Assembly: GCA_900544715.1 (NCBI GenBank)
Contig: UQWL01000003.1
Coordinates: forward strand, 62,001 to 126,000
Direction of reading: 5' to 3'
Length of the DNA: 64,000 nt
Origin: an uncultured Oscillospiraceae bacterium
Lineage (GTDB): Bacteria; Bacillota; Clostridia; Oscillospirales; Acutalibacteraceae
The position numbers were made by a program, and so were the translations under genes. Under the pieces are notes generated by a model. It saw only the letters and a program-made list of their open reading frames with translations. It ran no database searches and was not told where the DNA came from. This document shows positions 55,479-63,882 of this stretch, one piece after another (within the stretch, counting starts at the first letter, position 1; each line of letters opens with the position of its first letter).

Positions 55479-55952
55479 ATGCGGCTATTATTTAAACAGC
55501 GGTTTCTCTCCTGGTTTGACAGCTTCGATATCTACGATGAGGCGGACAATACCGTATTCACCGTAGAGGGCCGTTTGGCCTGGGGCCATAAGCTTGAGGT
55601 TATGGATGCTTCGGGCAACCACATCGGCACCGTGCGGGAGGAGGCGCTCACCTTTTTGCCGCGTTTCGCGCTCTATATCGGAGAAGCGTGCGTAGGAGAG
55701 ATCAAAAAGGAATTCACCTTTTTCAAGCCGCGCTTTACGCTCAACTGCAACGGTTGGGCAGTGGAGGGCAACTGGCTCGAGTGGGATTACCGTGTGACCG
55801 ATCCGGCCGGCAGGTTGGTGATGACGGCGCAGAAAGAGCTGCTGCACTGGACGGATACCTATATCATCGACATCGAGCGGCCGGAGGATACGCTTTTGTG
55901 CCTGATGATCGTGCTGGCCATCGACGCGGCGAAATGCTCGAACGGGAATTGA
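55479..55952 (+). CDS. LURP-one-related (YxjI-like) protein
   Basis: 157 residues of beta-rich, tubby-like fold. LLFKQRFLSWFDSFDIYDEA and FTVEGRLAWGHKLEVMDASG, then GEIKKEFTFFKPRFTLNCNG, are the usual pattern of LURP-one-related proteins, and IERPEDTLLCLMIVLAIDAA is the typical C-terminal hydrophobic helix. The role of these proteins in bacteria is not known. AAAAGGGG lies upstream. It is followed after 13 bases by a HAD gene. Confidence 0.9.
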   Translation: MRLLFKQRFLSWFDSFDIYDEADNTVFTVEGRLAWGHKLEVMDASGNHIGTVREEALTFLPRFALYIGEACVGEIKKEFTFFKPRFTLNCNGWAVEGNWLEWDYRVTDPAGRLVMTAQKELLHWTDTYIIDIERPEDTLLCLMIVLAIDAAKCSNGN

Positions 55953-55965
55953 CGGGAGGGATGAA

Positions 55966-56625
55966 ATGATCCGGGCGGTTGTTTTTGATATGGACGGCCT
56001 GATGTTCGATACGGAACGGCTCTGCGCCCTCGCCTGGGATGAGGCGGGGCGGCAGCTCGGCATCGGCCCGGCGGGCTACATGAACCGGAAAACGCTGGGG
56101 CTCACCCTGCCCATGGCACGCAAGGTTTGGCGGGAGACCTTTGGGGAACAGGTTGATTTTGAGGAGCTCGACCGCCTGACCCGCGCCTTTTTTGACCGCT
56201 ATTATGCGGAACACGGCGTGCCGGTCAAGCCCGGGCTCTATGCATTGCTCGATTTCTTAAAACAGCGCGGGTATCAAACAGCGGTCGCCTCCTCCACACA
56301 GGAGGCGGAGGTGAAACGCTGCCTGAAATCCGCAAAGGTCACCGCATATTTTGATGCGGTGATCGGCGGCGACCGGCTCCGCGCCTCCAAGCCTGCGCCG
56401 GATATCTACCTCATGGCCTGTGCGGAGCTGGGGGAGCGCCCGGAGGACTGCATGGCGCTAGAGGATTCGCGCAATGGCATCCTCTCCGCCAGCCGCGCCG
56501 GGCTGAAGGCGGTGATGATCCCCGACCAGTGGCAGCCTGATGTGGCGACAAAGGCGCTGCTCTATGCGCAGTGCGGCAGGCTCGATGAGGTGATCGCATT
56601 GCTGGAGAAGGAGAGGGCACGATGA
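55966..56625 (+). CDS. HAD-superfamily phosphatase, beta-phosphoglucomutase-like
   Basis: 219 residues. The nucleophile motif is VVFDMDGLMFDT. A helical cap (residues ~20-85) follows, then motif II within QTAVASSTQEAEVKR, the lysine in RASKPAPDIYLMA and the acidic pair in CMALEDSRNGILSA. This is subfamily I of HAD hydrolases, resembling phosphatases of sugar phosphates or beta-phosphoglucomutase. The stop overlaps the next gene's start by four bases (ATGA), so the two phosphatases are coupled. Confidence 0.92.
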   Translation: MIRAVVFDMDGLMFDTERLCALAWDEAGRQLGIGPAGYMNRKTLGLTLPMARKVWRETFGEQVDFEELDRLTRAFFDRYYAEHGVPVKPGLYALLDFLKQRGYQTAVASSTQEAEVKRCLKSAKVTAYFDAVIGGDRLRASKPAPDIYLMACAELGERPEDCMALEDSRNGILSASRAGLKAVMIPDQWQPDVATKALLYAQCGRLDEVIALLEKERAR

Positions 56626-57449
56626 AAACACTCTATGTATCCGATCTGGATGGAACGCTGCTGAACCGCCAGTCGCGGCTCTCCGCCTATACGGTGGAAA
56701 CGCTCAACTGCCTCATTGGGGAGGGGCTGCCCTTCACCTATGCAACGGCGCGCAGCGTGCACTCCGCCCGCATCGTGGCGGCGGGGCTGCACACGAAGCT
56801 CCCGGTTATCACCTACAACGGCGCATTTGTGCAGGATGCAGAATCGGGAGAGGTGTTCTCCTGCGTTTCCTTCACGCGGGAGGAACTGGCGGTGCTGGCG
56901 GGGCAGCTATCCCGCTTTCCGGTGAGCGCGCTCACCTATGCGCTGGAAGGTGGCGTGGAGCGGGTGCACTGGCTGCCGGAGCGGGAGAACGAGGGCGTGC
57001 AGTATTATCTCGACAGCAGAAAAGGGGACGAACGCTTCCGCGCGGCGGATACGGAACAATCACTTTACCGCGGCGAGGTTTTTTATATCACCTGCATCGG
57101 CAGGCAAGAGGAGCTTTCACCGCTCTATGAGGCGGTGCGGGGGGACGCGCGTTTTTTTGTAACGCTTCAGCAGGAGCTTTACCGGGCGGAATACTGGCTG
57201 GAGATCATGCCCGCCGAGGCGACCAAGGCGCACGGCATCCGCAAGCTCTGCGCATTGCGGGGGTATGACCGGGTGGTGTCCTTCGGCGATGCGGTCAACG
57301 ATCTGAGAATGTTCGATGCCTCAGACGAATGCTATGCAGTGGAAAACGCCGTGCCGGAGCTGAAGGCGGCGGCTACCGGCGTGATTCAAAGCAATGAGGC
57401 CGACGGCGTGGCAAAATGGCTGGAAGAGAATTGGGAAAGGAGGGATTGA
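56622..57449 (+). CDS. Cof-type HAD-IIB hydrolase
   Basis: 275 residues. TLYVSDLDGTLLNRQSRLSA holds the nucleophile motif, TYATARSVHSARIV motif II, and VVSFGDAVNDLRMFDASDEC the acidic motif IV; a type IIB cap lies between. ATKAHGIRKLCALRGYDRVV is the conserved segment before the last motif. Such enzymes dephosphorylate sugar phosphates or flavin or PLP phosphates. It is translationally coupled to the preceding HAD gene. The 57450-57619 gap after it shows no gene. Confidence 0.93.
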   Translation: MKTLYVSDLDGTLLNRQSRLSAYTVETLNCLIGEGLPFTYATARSVHSARIVAAGLHTKLPVITYNGAFVQDAESGEVFSCVSFTREELAVLAGQLSRFPVSALTYALEGGVERVHWLPERENEGVQYYLDSRKGDERFRAADTEQSLYRGEVFYITCIGRQEELSPLYEAVRGDARFFVTLQQELYRAEYWLEIMPAEATKAHGIRKLCALRGYDRVVSFGDAVNDLRMFDASDECYAVENAVPELKAAATGVIQSNEADGVAKWLEENWERRD

Positions 57450-57619
57450 TAGAGGACAAACCGGTGTGAAAGCAGCACGACTTTGCGGAGCGCACGAGGC
57501 AGTTCGTTGCCCTTCCGGATTCCGTTGGTTTCATGGAGTTGCAGGGGCAGGGGAGAAGGCTGAAACATGCCGCTTTATGCTTTTTATACTGTTTGGAGCA
57601 GGAAAGGAATGATCATAGT

Positions 57620-58147
57620 ATGATTTTATCCGGCAGGGAAATTCAAAAACACATTGGCTCTGATATCCTCATCGAGCCCTATGACCCAAAGCGCGTGAAC
57701 CCAAACAGCTACAATCTTTCGCTTCACAATGAGCTGCTCGTTTACACGGGTGAGCAGCTCGACATGAAGCAGGAGAATCCCACCGAACGGCTCGTCATCC
57801 CGGAAGAGGGCCTCGTGCTCGAGCCGCACCGGCTGTATCTCGGCCGCACGAACGAATATACGAAAACAGAGCGCTATGTGCCGATGCTGGAGGGCCGCTC
57901 TTCCACCGGGCGGCTCGGCCTATTCATCCATGTGACGGCGGGGTTCGGGGACATTGGCTTTGCGGGCTATTGGACGCTGGAGATCTTCTGCATCCAGCCG
58001 GTGCGCATCTATCCGGACGTGGAGATCCGCCAGATTTATTACCATGATATCGATGGGGAATACGACCTGTATGCGAGCGGGAAGTATCAAAATAACACGG
58101 GTATCCAGCCGAGCCTGATGTATCGGGATTTTGTAAAGGATGTGTGA
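57620..58147 (+). CDS. dcd: dCTP deaminase
   Basis: 175 residues. MILSGREIQKHIGSDILIEP and RVNPNSYNLSLHNEL are the family N terminus; the catalytic region is LEGRSSTGRLGLFIHVTAGF with the Glu/Arg/Ser set, followed by DIGFAGYWTLEI. It deaminates dCTP to dUTP, or directly to dUMP if it is bifunctional as in some Bacillota and archaea. The AGGA site before the ATG is 11 bases away. It is followed five bases later by the AAC(6')-like acetyltransferase gene. Confidence 0.95.
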   Translation: MILSGREIQKHIGSDILIEPYDPKRVNPNSYNLSLHNELLVYTGEQLDMKQENPTERLVIPEEGLVLEPHRLYLGRTNEYTKTERYVPMLEGRSSTGRLGLFIHVTAGFGDIGFAGYWTLEIFCIQPVRIYPDVEIRQIYYHDIDGEYDLYASGKYQNNTGIQPSLMYRDFVKDV

Positions 58148-58151
58148 TTGG

Positions 58152-58628
58152 ATGCAAATCGAGAAAGTGGCGGATCAAATGGGATTGGAAGCCGCCGCAG
58201 CGCTCGCCGGGAAGCTTTGGCCAAACCATACGTGCGCGGAGCTGGAGGAAGAGTTACGGTCGCATCTACAGATGGGTGGTGTGGTTTTTCTGGCACGGGA
58301 GGCGGCGGAGATCGGCTTTGCCCAGTGCGGGCTGCGCAGCGATTATGTTGAGGGGACGCGCTCAAGCCCGGTGGGGTATCTGGAGGGCGTTTATGTGGAG
58401 CCCGCGTTTCGCAGGCAGGGCGTGGCGGCGAAACTGGTGCGCGCCTGTGAGGAATGGGCGGGTGAACAGGGCTGCTCCGAGTTTGCCAGTGATGCGGAAT
58501 TGAAGAATACGGAAAGCATCCGGTTCCACCTCGGCGCAGGGTTCCGAGAGGCGAACCGGATCGTCTGCTTCGCCAAGGAGCTGTCATCCGGGAAAGAGGG
58601 GGAATCATCATCCAAAATCCATATATGA
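58152..58628 (+). CDS. Aminoglycoside 6'-N-acetyltransferase-like GNAT protein
   Basis: 158 residues. The GNAT fold is clear: FAQCGLRSDYVEGTRSSPVG, then YLEGVYVEPAFRRQGVAAKL (acetyl-CoA pyrophosphate loop RRQGVA), then CSEFASDAELKNTESIRFHL and a C-terminal FREANRIVCFAKEL. This combination, especially RSDYVEG, SPVGYLEG and EFASD, is characteristic of the AAC(6')-I group rather than generic GNATs. It could acetylate aminoglycosides, but chromosomal relatives may serve other amines. The dcd stop overlaps its ribosome site. Start at 58152 chosen; 58140 is an alternative. Confidence 0.85.
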   Translation: MQIEKVADQMGLEAAAALAGKLWPNHTCAELEEELRSHLQMGGVVFLAREAAEIGFAQCGLRSDYVEGTRSSPVGYLEGVYVEPAFRRQGVAAKLVRACEEWAGEQGCSEFASDAELKNTESIRFHLGAGFREANRIVCFAKELSSGKEGESSSKIHI

Positions 58629-59562
58629 GGCTCAATCGTGTGGAATTCAGCATGACCTTTCACTGCACGGGAAAATGCCGCCATTGCTCAGTGGGGGAAG
58701 AAGGGGCCAAGGAGCATCCGGGCCACCTTTCTTATGAGAAAATGGCGGGGATGCTGCACACGCTCTCGGAACAGTTCCCCATGACGTCCGTAATGTGCTT
58801 TGGCGGCGAGCCGCTGCTCTATCCGGCGGATGTATGCGCCGTGTATCGGGAGGCAAGGGAGAGCGGGCTTCCCCAGCGGCAGCTGATCACAAACGGATTT
58901 TTCAGCAGGGAACCGGAAAAATCCGCCGGACCGCGGCACAGCTCGCGGATGCGGGGATTACCGAGCTGTTGCTCTCCGTGGACGCGTTTCACCAAGAGAC
59001 GATTCCCCTGGAACCAGTGATGGCATTCACACAGGCCCTGCGGGAGGACCGGCGCATTACGGTGAAGCTGCACCCGGCCTGGCTGGTTTCACCGGAGGAT
59101 GGGAATCCCTATAATGCGGAAACGAGGCGGATTTTACGCCGGTTTGCGGCGCTCGATTTGCCTGTCAGCACTGGGAACGTGATTTTTCCCTCCGGCAATG
59201 CGGAGAAATATCTCTCGGATTATTTTGAACCGCGGGAGCTGGACCTGACGGCGCCCTGCGGGGCTGCCCTGTATACGACGCGTCTCGATCAGGTGGAGAC
59301 GCTTTCGATTTTGCCGGACGGCGGCCTCTGCGTCTGCGGTTTTGTAATTGGAAATCTGTACCGGGAGCCCATAAAAGCTATTATCGAACGGTATGATCCC
59401 TTTGCGGACGGCGCGATGGAGGCAGTGCTCCGGGGCGGCGTCGGGCAACTGCGTGCGTTTGCGCAGGAGCAGGGACTCCCGGCCCCGGAAAGAGATTACC
59501 GCTCCGCGTGCGACCTCTGCCGCGCAATTGCCAAGGCTTGGAATCTGCGAAGCGCACAATAA
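58625..59562 (+). pseudogene. Radical SAM protein broken by a single-base deletion
   Basis: The first frame (from 58625) carries the cluster motif CTGKCRHCS, then CFGGEPLLYP and LITNGFFSREPEK. At an A5 run (58917-58921) the frame is lost; one extra A would give REPEKIRRTAAQLADAG and restore the rest, including LLLSVDAFHQETIPLE, CGAALYTTRLDQVE and a closing CDLCRAIAKAWNL, which looks like an auxiliary cysteine site. The whole would be about 312 residues. It could be a true pseudogene or a sequencing error in a homopolymer. It starts within the acetyltransferase stop (ATGA overlap), so it was probably co-expressed. Confidence 0.8.
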
Positions 59563-59583
59563 AATTCGAGATCGGTAAAAAAG

Positions 59584-59620
59584 AAAACGGCTCCCGTGTC
59601 AATCCGCAGGGAGCCGTTTT
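59584..59620. terminator. Terminator after the radical SAM gene
   Basis: AAAACGGCTCCC pairs with GGGAGCCGTTTT around a 13-base loop, with A and T runs on the two sides, so it can act in both directions. Confidence 0.85.
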
Positions 59621-59654
59621 GTGATCGCTCAGGAGTAGGTGGAATCGAGTATTT

Positions 59655-60105
59655 TCAGGTGGTTCCGATAAAACCCGCGTAGCCATTCGCCATCGCCGCT
59701 GAGCAGGCCGCCCAAGTAGTAAGCGGCAGATAGATGGCGCCGGTCGCATCACCTTCCCGCATGGCACCATCCATGGTAGTGCCGTTATGAGGCGCGGCCA
59801 GCGTGGTAACGCTGTAAATCCAGCTGTTCATGCCGCCGCGGAAGAAGGGGAAAGCGTCAATTTCCTCCGGAGCGCCTTCGCATGCGATCTGCGTAAAAAG
59901 CCGCACGTGGCTCTGCTAAAGCTGTGTCCGAAGAGATGGGCCCCATCCGGAGAAGAGGGGCTGCGCATATGTTTTGCTATAGCGGTCGTGATGATGAGCA
60001 GCAGAGTACACCACGCCGTTGGGAGGAGAAAATAGCATAATCCTGGCTTCAGGCGAAGATAGGCAGGCCTACGAAAGACAAAATCAAATTTTGAAGGGTG
60101 CTGTA
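59655..60105 (-). pseudogene. Decayed triacylglycerol lipase fragment
   Basis: Three frames on the minus strand carry pieces of one lipase, in order: YSAAHHHDRYSKTYAQPLFS, then HLFGHSFSRAT (the GHSxGG nucleophile elbow with two glycines mutated), then RLFTQIACEGAPEE and SVTTLAAPHNGTTMD, the conserved PHNGT segment. At least two frameshifts separate them and both ends of the protein are missing. It is the main content of the 59621-60175 interval. Confidence 0.75.
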
Positions 60106-60175
60106 ACATGATCGGCATGTTACAGCATCCCTTTTTGATTTCATAAAATTGATGTGATACGCCCTTTAGGAAATC

Positions 60176-62995
60176 CTAAAATTTTTCACTGCCCCCGATG
60201 GCCAACACGATCACCGCCCAGAAGAGCTGATACAAAAGCAGCTGTACCGCGCCGAGCATCGTAATATCCGAGGTGAAGCACAGCACACCCACCAGCGCCG
60301 CGCCGAGTGCCGCCGCCGCAATATGTAGCACGGTGAGCAGCTTAGCGCCGTTTTGCAGCGTGGCGCAGGCCGCCACACTGCGCAGAAAGTTTTGTATGCG
60401 ACCATCATGTACGATGCCCGCGTTTGCCCGCTGGAGGACGGTGGCGTGGTATTTGCGGTAAAGAGCGCCTGCCTGCGCGCTGATTACCTTCACGCAGTTT
60501 TGTGGCAGGCCGAAGGTTTCCTCCACAAAGGAATCCGTAATATTGGGGTCTGAGGTGCGCACGAGGATGGTGATGCCCTTATGCTCCAAATTTTTCAAAT
60601 GCTCCGCAACGTTGGGGTCTGCCTGATAGCTGACGACGAAGAGCGCGCTGACTAACCCATCCACGGCAAGGTACATCACCTGGCGACCGTCATGCCGGTA
60701 GCGCGCTTCACTCTGGCGCGGGGGAATCTCCACATTATGATGTTGCAAAAGCTCCCGATTGCCAACCAGGATACGCCTGCCATGAATCCAGCCGGAGAGG
60801 CCCATGCGGTCTTCATAAGATAAATCCTCTACGGGCGGAAGAATTTTCCGGTTGCCGAGGATCACACTGTCAAAAATTTCGCCAAGAGGGCCGCCCGCTG
60901 AGATGACCAGCGCGGCAGCGTCCAGAATTGCTTCATCCATACGCATGCCATGAAAGGATTTAAAACCGTGGATGTTGCAGCCGCCATGCTGGAAAATATC
61001 CGACGAGTCAAAAACAACGGCGTTCGTTTCGCCGCAATCCTCCGCGGCGGCGTAGCCGGAAACCATGGCGCCTCCGGCATTGAGGGAACGGTTGGCGCGG
61101 AAAAGCGGCAGAGCCGCGCCCAGCGAGAGGGCCGCTGGCATGGAAATGCAGAAGAGCGCGGTGAGAGCGGAAAAACCATATACGACATTTTTTTGGAGGA
61201 TGGAAACGGCAATTCCCACAGCAGCGGAAAGCGCCAGAACAATGGGGACAAGCTTTACAGACAACCGGTCGGCCGGTTCCAAATGCTCCGACAGCGCGCG
61301 GAAGCGCGCCGGGAAAGCCGTGCGGGAGGAAAAACGAACGTCCGGGTCGCCAAGTAGAAGGCCGCGGCCGATCTCATAGGCATCTTCCTCGTTCGGGATT
61401 TTTTGCACGGTATAAAGCGGGATTTCCTGCGTGCAGAATTGAAAATTCCGCGCAATGCTGTTTGCCAGCATCGCTTTGCCCGTCATGCAGGCGGCTAACA
61501 GCAGGCCTGCCGCAGCGCCGAACAGATGCGCCGCAACATTGGCCCCCGGGGAAAAGAAAAGGAACAGGATATTTTGGATCAAGGCGAATACGGCGGCGAT
61601 CGCCGCGCCGGAATCCGCAGTGCATTTCAGGCGGCATAGCGCCCGCAGGCCGCTTCGGATGACGGGGAGAGCCATGAGGCAAACGCCTGCCAGCAGGCAC
61701 AGGTGGATCACCAGATAAAGCTTTTGATCCGCGCTGAATAAGGTGAGAGAAGCCCCCTCTCCCTGGAGGAAGGCAAACGCTTGGGGTAAAATGCCGCATA
61801 TCGCCAGCAGCAATTCAGCCAGCCAGGCACCGGCCGCACACCGTTTTTCGATCGCGGCTCTGCGGCGGAGCAGGCTGCGTAGCGGAGCCTTTTGCGCGGG
61901 AGAGGTGTATTCTCCGATCGGCCCGCTTTGCGCATCTGCCGGCCGCTCTTTTGTGGAATCAGGAGCGGGAGACGGCCCGGCGGGGCTTTCCGCGGGAAAA
62001 GCGGGCTCTTCCACCGCGGCAAGCTTAAATTTTTTGATCTTTTCTTTTCGGATGGCGTGCAGGCGCAGCTCCGCTTCCTCTTCATCGAGTACGAGAGCTG
62101 GCTGCTGCTCCTCCTGAAAGCCTTCCAGCAGCAACTGGCCATCTACCATATCCTTGGAGGCCGGTTTTTCAGAAGCTTCCGTTTTCGGGGGGAGGATATC
62201 CAAAGAGCCTACCTCCCGTGTTTTTTCCTGGTCGAGCACCGCGCCGATTTCCTCTTCGGCGGCAATCAGCGTGGGCAGAGGCTCCAAATCGGCGGTAGCG
62301 CTCAGGGCGCTTTTTTTGCGGATAAGCCCGGGCCGGTCAATGAGAGGCGTCCCTCCCTGACCCGGCTGGGGCTCAATTGGGATTTTTATTGTGGGCTCCC
62401 GGAAAAAACGCTCCCGATATTTATCTGTGCCCAGCAAGGGCTGCCCTTCCTTTGGCATCTCCCAATTTTCACGCGCACCACCAAGCAGGCCGCCGCGCTC
62501 CGCTGTAGGGTCAAACGGCTCCTGCATGCCGGTGATGGGCGTCAGGGCCTCTTCCATCTGGGTAAGGCGCTCTGCGGGAGAAAGCGTAGGCGTTTCCTCC
62601 ACGGGTGGGGATTCCCGCTGCACGGCTGTGGGTGAGGGCGCAGCCTCCGGAAGAGGCTCCTCCTGCGCAGCAGGCGGCGGGGAGGGCGGATCGAAGCTAT
62701 CTTCCGTTTCCTCAAACAGGGGGAGAAGCGGCTCAAAGCCCTCCTCTTCCGGCGTATCGCTTGCCTCGCCCGGCGCGGCGGCAATGCCGCCCTCCGTGCC
62801 GGGAAGATGGGCTTCTCCCGGCTCCGGTTGGGCGGGCGGCTGCGTTTCGTTTTCAGAGAGGAGGGCTTCGATTTCCTCCAGAGACCACAAATGGGAAGGC
62901 TGCTGTGCGCCGGTGCCCGGCATGGATTCAGCCTCCCTTAAAATATCGTCCAGCGAAAAAGGAGAGGACTGATCTAAATTATAGCGATCGTTCAA
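60176..62995 (-). CDS. P1B-ATPase-like protein with degenerate catalytic motifs and long disordered N terminus
   Basis: 939 residues. Residues 1 to ~370 are Pro/Glu/Ala-rich and look disordered, with short motifs FSLDDILREAES and WSLEEIEALLSE at the start. Four helices (391-506), a short soluble part, two helices (580-626), a ~250-residue cytosolic part and two last helices follow, the P1B-ATPase order. FCISMPAALSLGAALPLF stands where the CPC metal helix would be; VVFDSSDIF replaces DKTGT (Asp663 kept, Lys and Thr lost); LVRTSDPN replaces TGDN; no TGE or GDGxND is seen. GWIHGRRILVGNRELL resembles the nucleotide domain. It is therefore probably a non-pumping pseudo-ATPase with a regulatory or scaffold role. 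Confidence 0.8.
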   Translation of the reverse strand: MNDRYNLDQSSPFSLDDILREAESMPGTGAQQPSHLWSLEEIEALLSENETQPPAQPEPGEAHLPGTEGGIAAAPGEASDTPEEEGFEPLLPLFEETEDSFDPPSPPPAAQEEPLPEAAPSPTAVQRESPPVEETPTLSPAERLTQMEEALTPITGMQEPFDPTAERGGLLGGARENWEMPKEGQPLLGTDKYRERFFREPTIKIPIEPQPGQGGTPLIDRPGLIRKKSALSATADLEPLPTLIAAEEEIGAVLDQEKTREVGSLDILPPKTEASEKPASKDMVDGQLLLEGFQEEQQPALVLDEEEAELRLHAIRKEKIKKFKLAAVEEPAFPAESPAGPSPAPDSTKERPADAQSGPIGEYTSPAQKAPLRSLLRRRAAIEKRCAAGAWLAELLLAICGILPQAFAFLQGEGASLTLFSADQKLYLVIHLCLLAGVCLMALPVIRSGLRALCRLKCTADSGAAIAAVFALIQNILFLFFSPGANVAAHLFGAAAGLLLAACMTGKAMLANSIARNFQFCTQEIPLYTVQKIPNEEDAYEIGRGLLLGDPDVRFSSRTAFPARFRALSEHLEPADRLSVKLVPIVLALSAAVGIAVSILQKNVVYGFSALTALFCISMPAALSLGAALPLFRANRSLNAGGAMVSGYAAAEDCGETNAVVFDSSDIFQHGGCNIHGFKSFHGMRMDEAILDAAALVISAGGPLGEIFDSVILGNRKILPPVEDLSYEDRMGLSGWIHGRRILVGNRELLQHHNVEIPPRQSEARYRHDGRQVMYLAVDGLVSALFVVSYQADPNVAEHLKNLEHKGITILVRTSDPNITDSFVEETFGLPQNCVKVISAQAGALYRKYHATVLQRANAGIVHDGRIQNFLRSVAACATLQNGAKLLTVLHIAAAALGAALVGVLCFTSDITMLGAVQLLLYQLFWAVIVLAIGGSEKF

Positions 62996-63056
62996 TTTTT
63001 GTCACCCCAAATAAACAGCATAACGGTTTTTTGGCGGAAAGACGAATCAAACCGGC

Positions 63057-63836
63057 TCATTTTTTAGGCTGAACTGAGGAAAGGCCGGCTCTCTGCCGCG
63101 CCACTTCATACATCAGGATTCCGGCAGCGACAGAAGCATTGAGGGAATTGATTTGCCCCTTCATTGGCAGGGAAACGATAAAATCACATTTTTCTTTTAC
63201 CAGGCGGCCCAACCCGTGCCCCTCGGAGCCAATCACGAGCGCGGCCGGGCCGGAATAATCGGTTTCACAATAGGGCGCGCCATCCATATCGGCGCCATAG
63301 ATCCAAAGCCCTTCTTTTTTGAGCTCATCAAGTGTGGCGGCAAGGTTACCCACCCGGGCAACAGGCAAATATTCCAGCGCGCCCGCGGCCGCCTTGGAAA
63401 CGGCAAAGCTCAGGGATGCGGCGCGCCGCTTGGGTATGATAACGCCATGCGCGCCTGCGGCTTCCGCCGTGCGGATGATTGCACCGAGATTGTGCGGGTC
63501 TTCCAATTCATCGCACACAATGAGAAAAGGGGGCTCCCCACGCTCTTTTGCAAGGGCCAGAATTTCTGCCACAGAGGCATAAGTATGGGCGGCAGCATAG
63601 GCAGCAACGCCCTGATGATTGCCCTGCCCGCAGAGAAAATCCAGCTTCTTAGCATCGACCTCTTTGATGACGATGCCCTTTTCCCGGCACTCAGCAAGAA
63701 TCCGGCCGATCGAACCGCTGCGGTCTCCGCGCGCAACCAAAAGGCTGTCGATGGCGCGGCCGGCCCGCAGTGCCTCCATAACGGAATTGCGCCCGATAAT
63801 CAGGTCTGTCTGCGCTCCGGTTTTTGGCTGCTCCAT
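63057..63836 (-). CDS. rlmB: 23S rRNA (guanosine-2'-O-)-methyltransferase RlmB-like (SpoU family)
   Basis: 259 residues. The N-terminal substrate-binding domain reads IIGRNSVMEALRAGRAIDSL. The SPOUT knot motifs follow: LIVCDELEDPHNLGAIIRTA (motif 1), AALVIGSEGHGLGRLVKEKC (motif 2) and VSLPMKGQINSLNASVAAGI (motif 3). It methylates a ribose of 23S rRNA in the peptidyl-transferase region, or possibly a tRNA. GGAGG lies before the ATG. The neighbouring pseudo-ATPase gene starts 61 bases downstream on the same strand and may share its transcript. Confidence 0.94.
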   Translation of the reverse strand: MEQPKTGAQTDLIIGRNSVMEALRAGRAIDSLLVARGDRSGSIGRILAECREKGIVIKEVDAKKLDFLCGQGNHQGVAAYAAAHTYASVAEILALAKERGEPPFLIVCDELEDPHNLGAIIRTAEAAGAHGVIIPKRRAASLSFAVSKAAAGALEYLPVARVGNLAATLDELKKEGLWIYGADMDGAPYCETDYSGPAALVIGSEGHGLGRLVKEKCDFIVSLPMKGQINSLNASVAAGILMYEVARQRAGLSSVQPKK

Positions 63837-63873
63837 ATAGCGATTCCTCCGCTTATCTTGTATAATATCTGTT

Positions 63874-63882
63874 ATTATACCA
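63874..63882 (-). promoter_or_regulatory. Extended -10 promoter before rlmB
   Basis: Minus strand TGGTATAAT, an extended -10 element, about 40 bases before the start codon; the -35 region (GTCAAT) is weak. The remaining bases to 64000 show no gene. Confidence 0.55.

Noticed and set aside
58905..58930. Programmed -1 frameshift in the radical SAM gene
   Set aside because: The A5 run is not a standard slippery heptamer in the needed phase and no downstream stimulatory structure is evident; a deletion is simpler.
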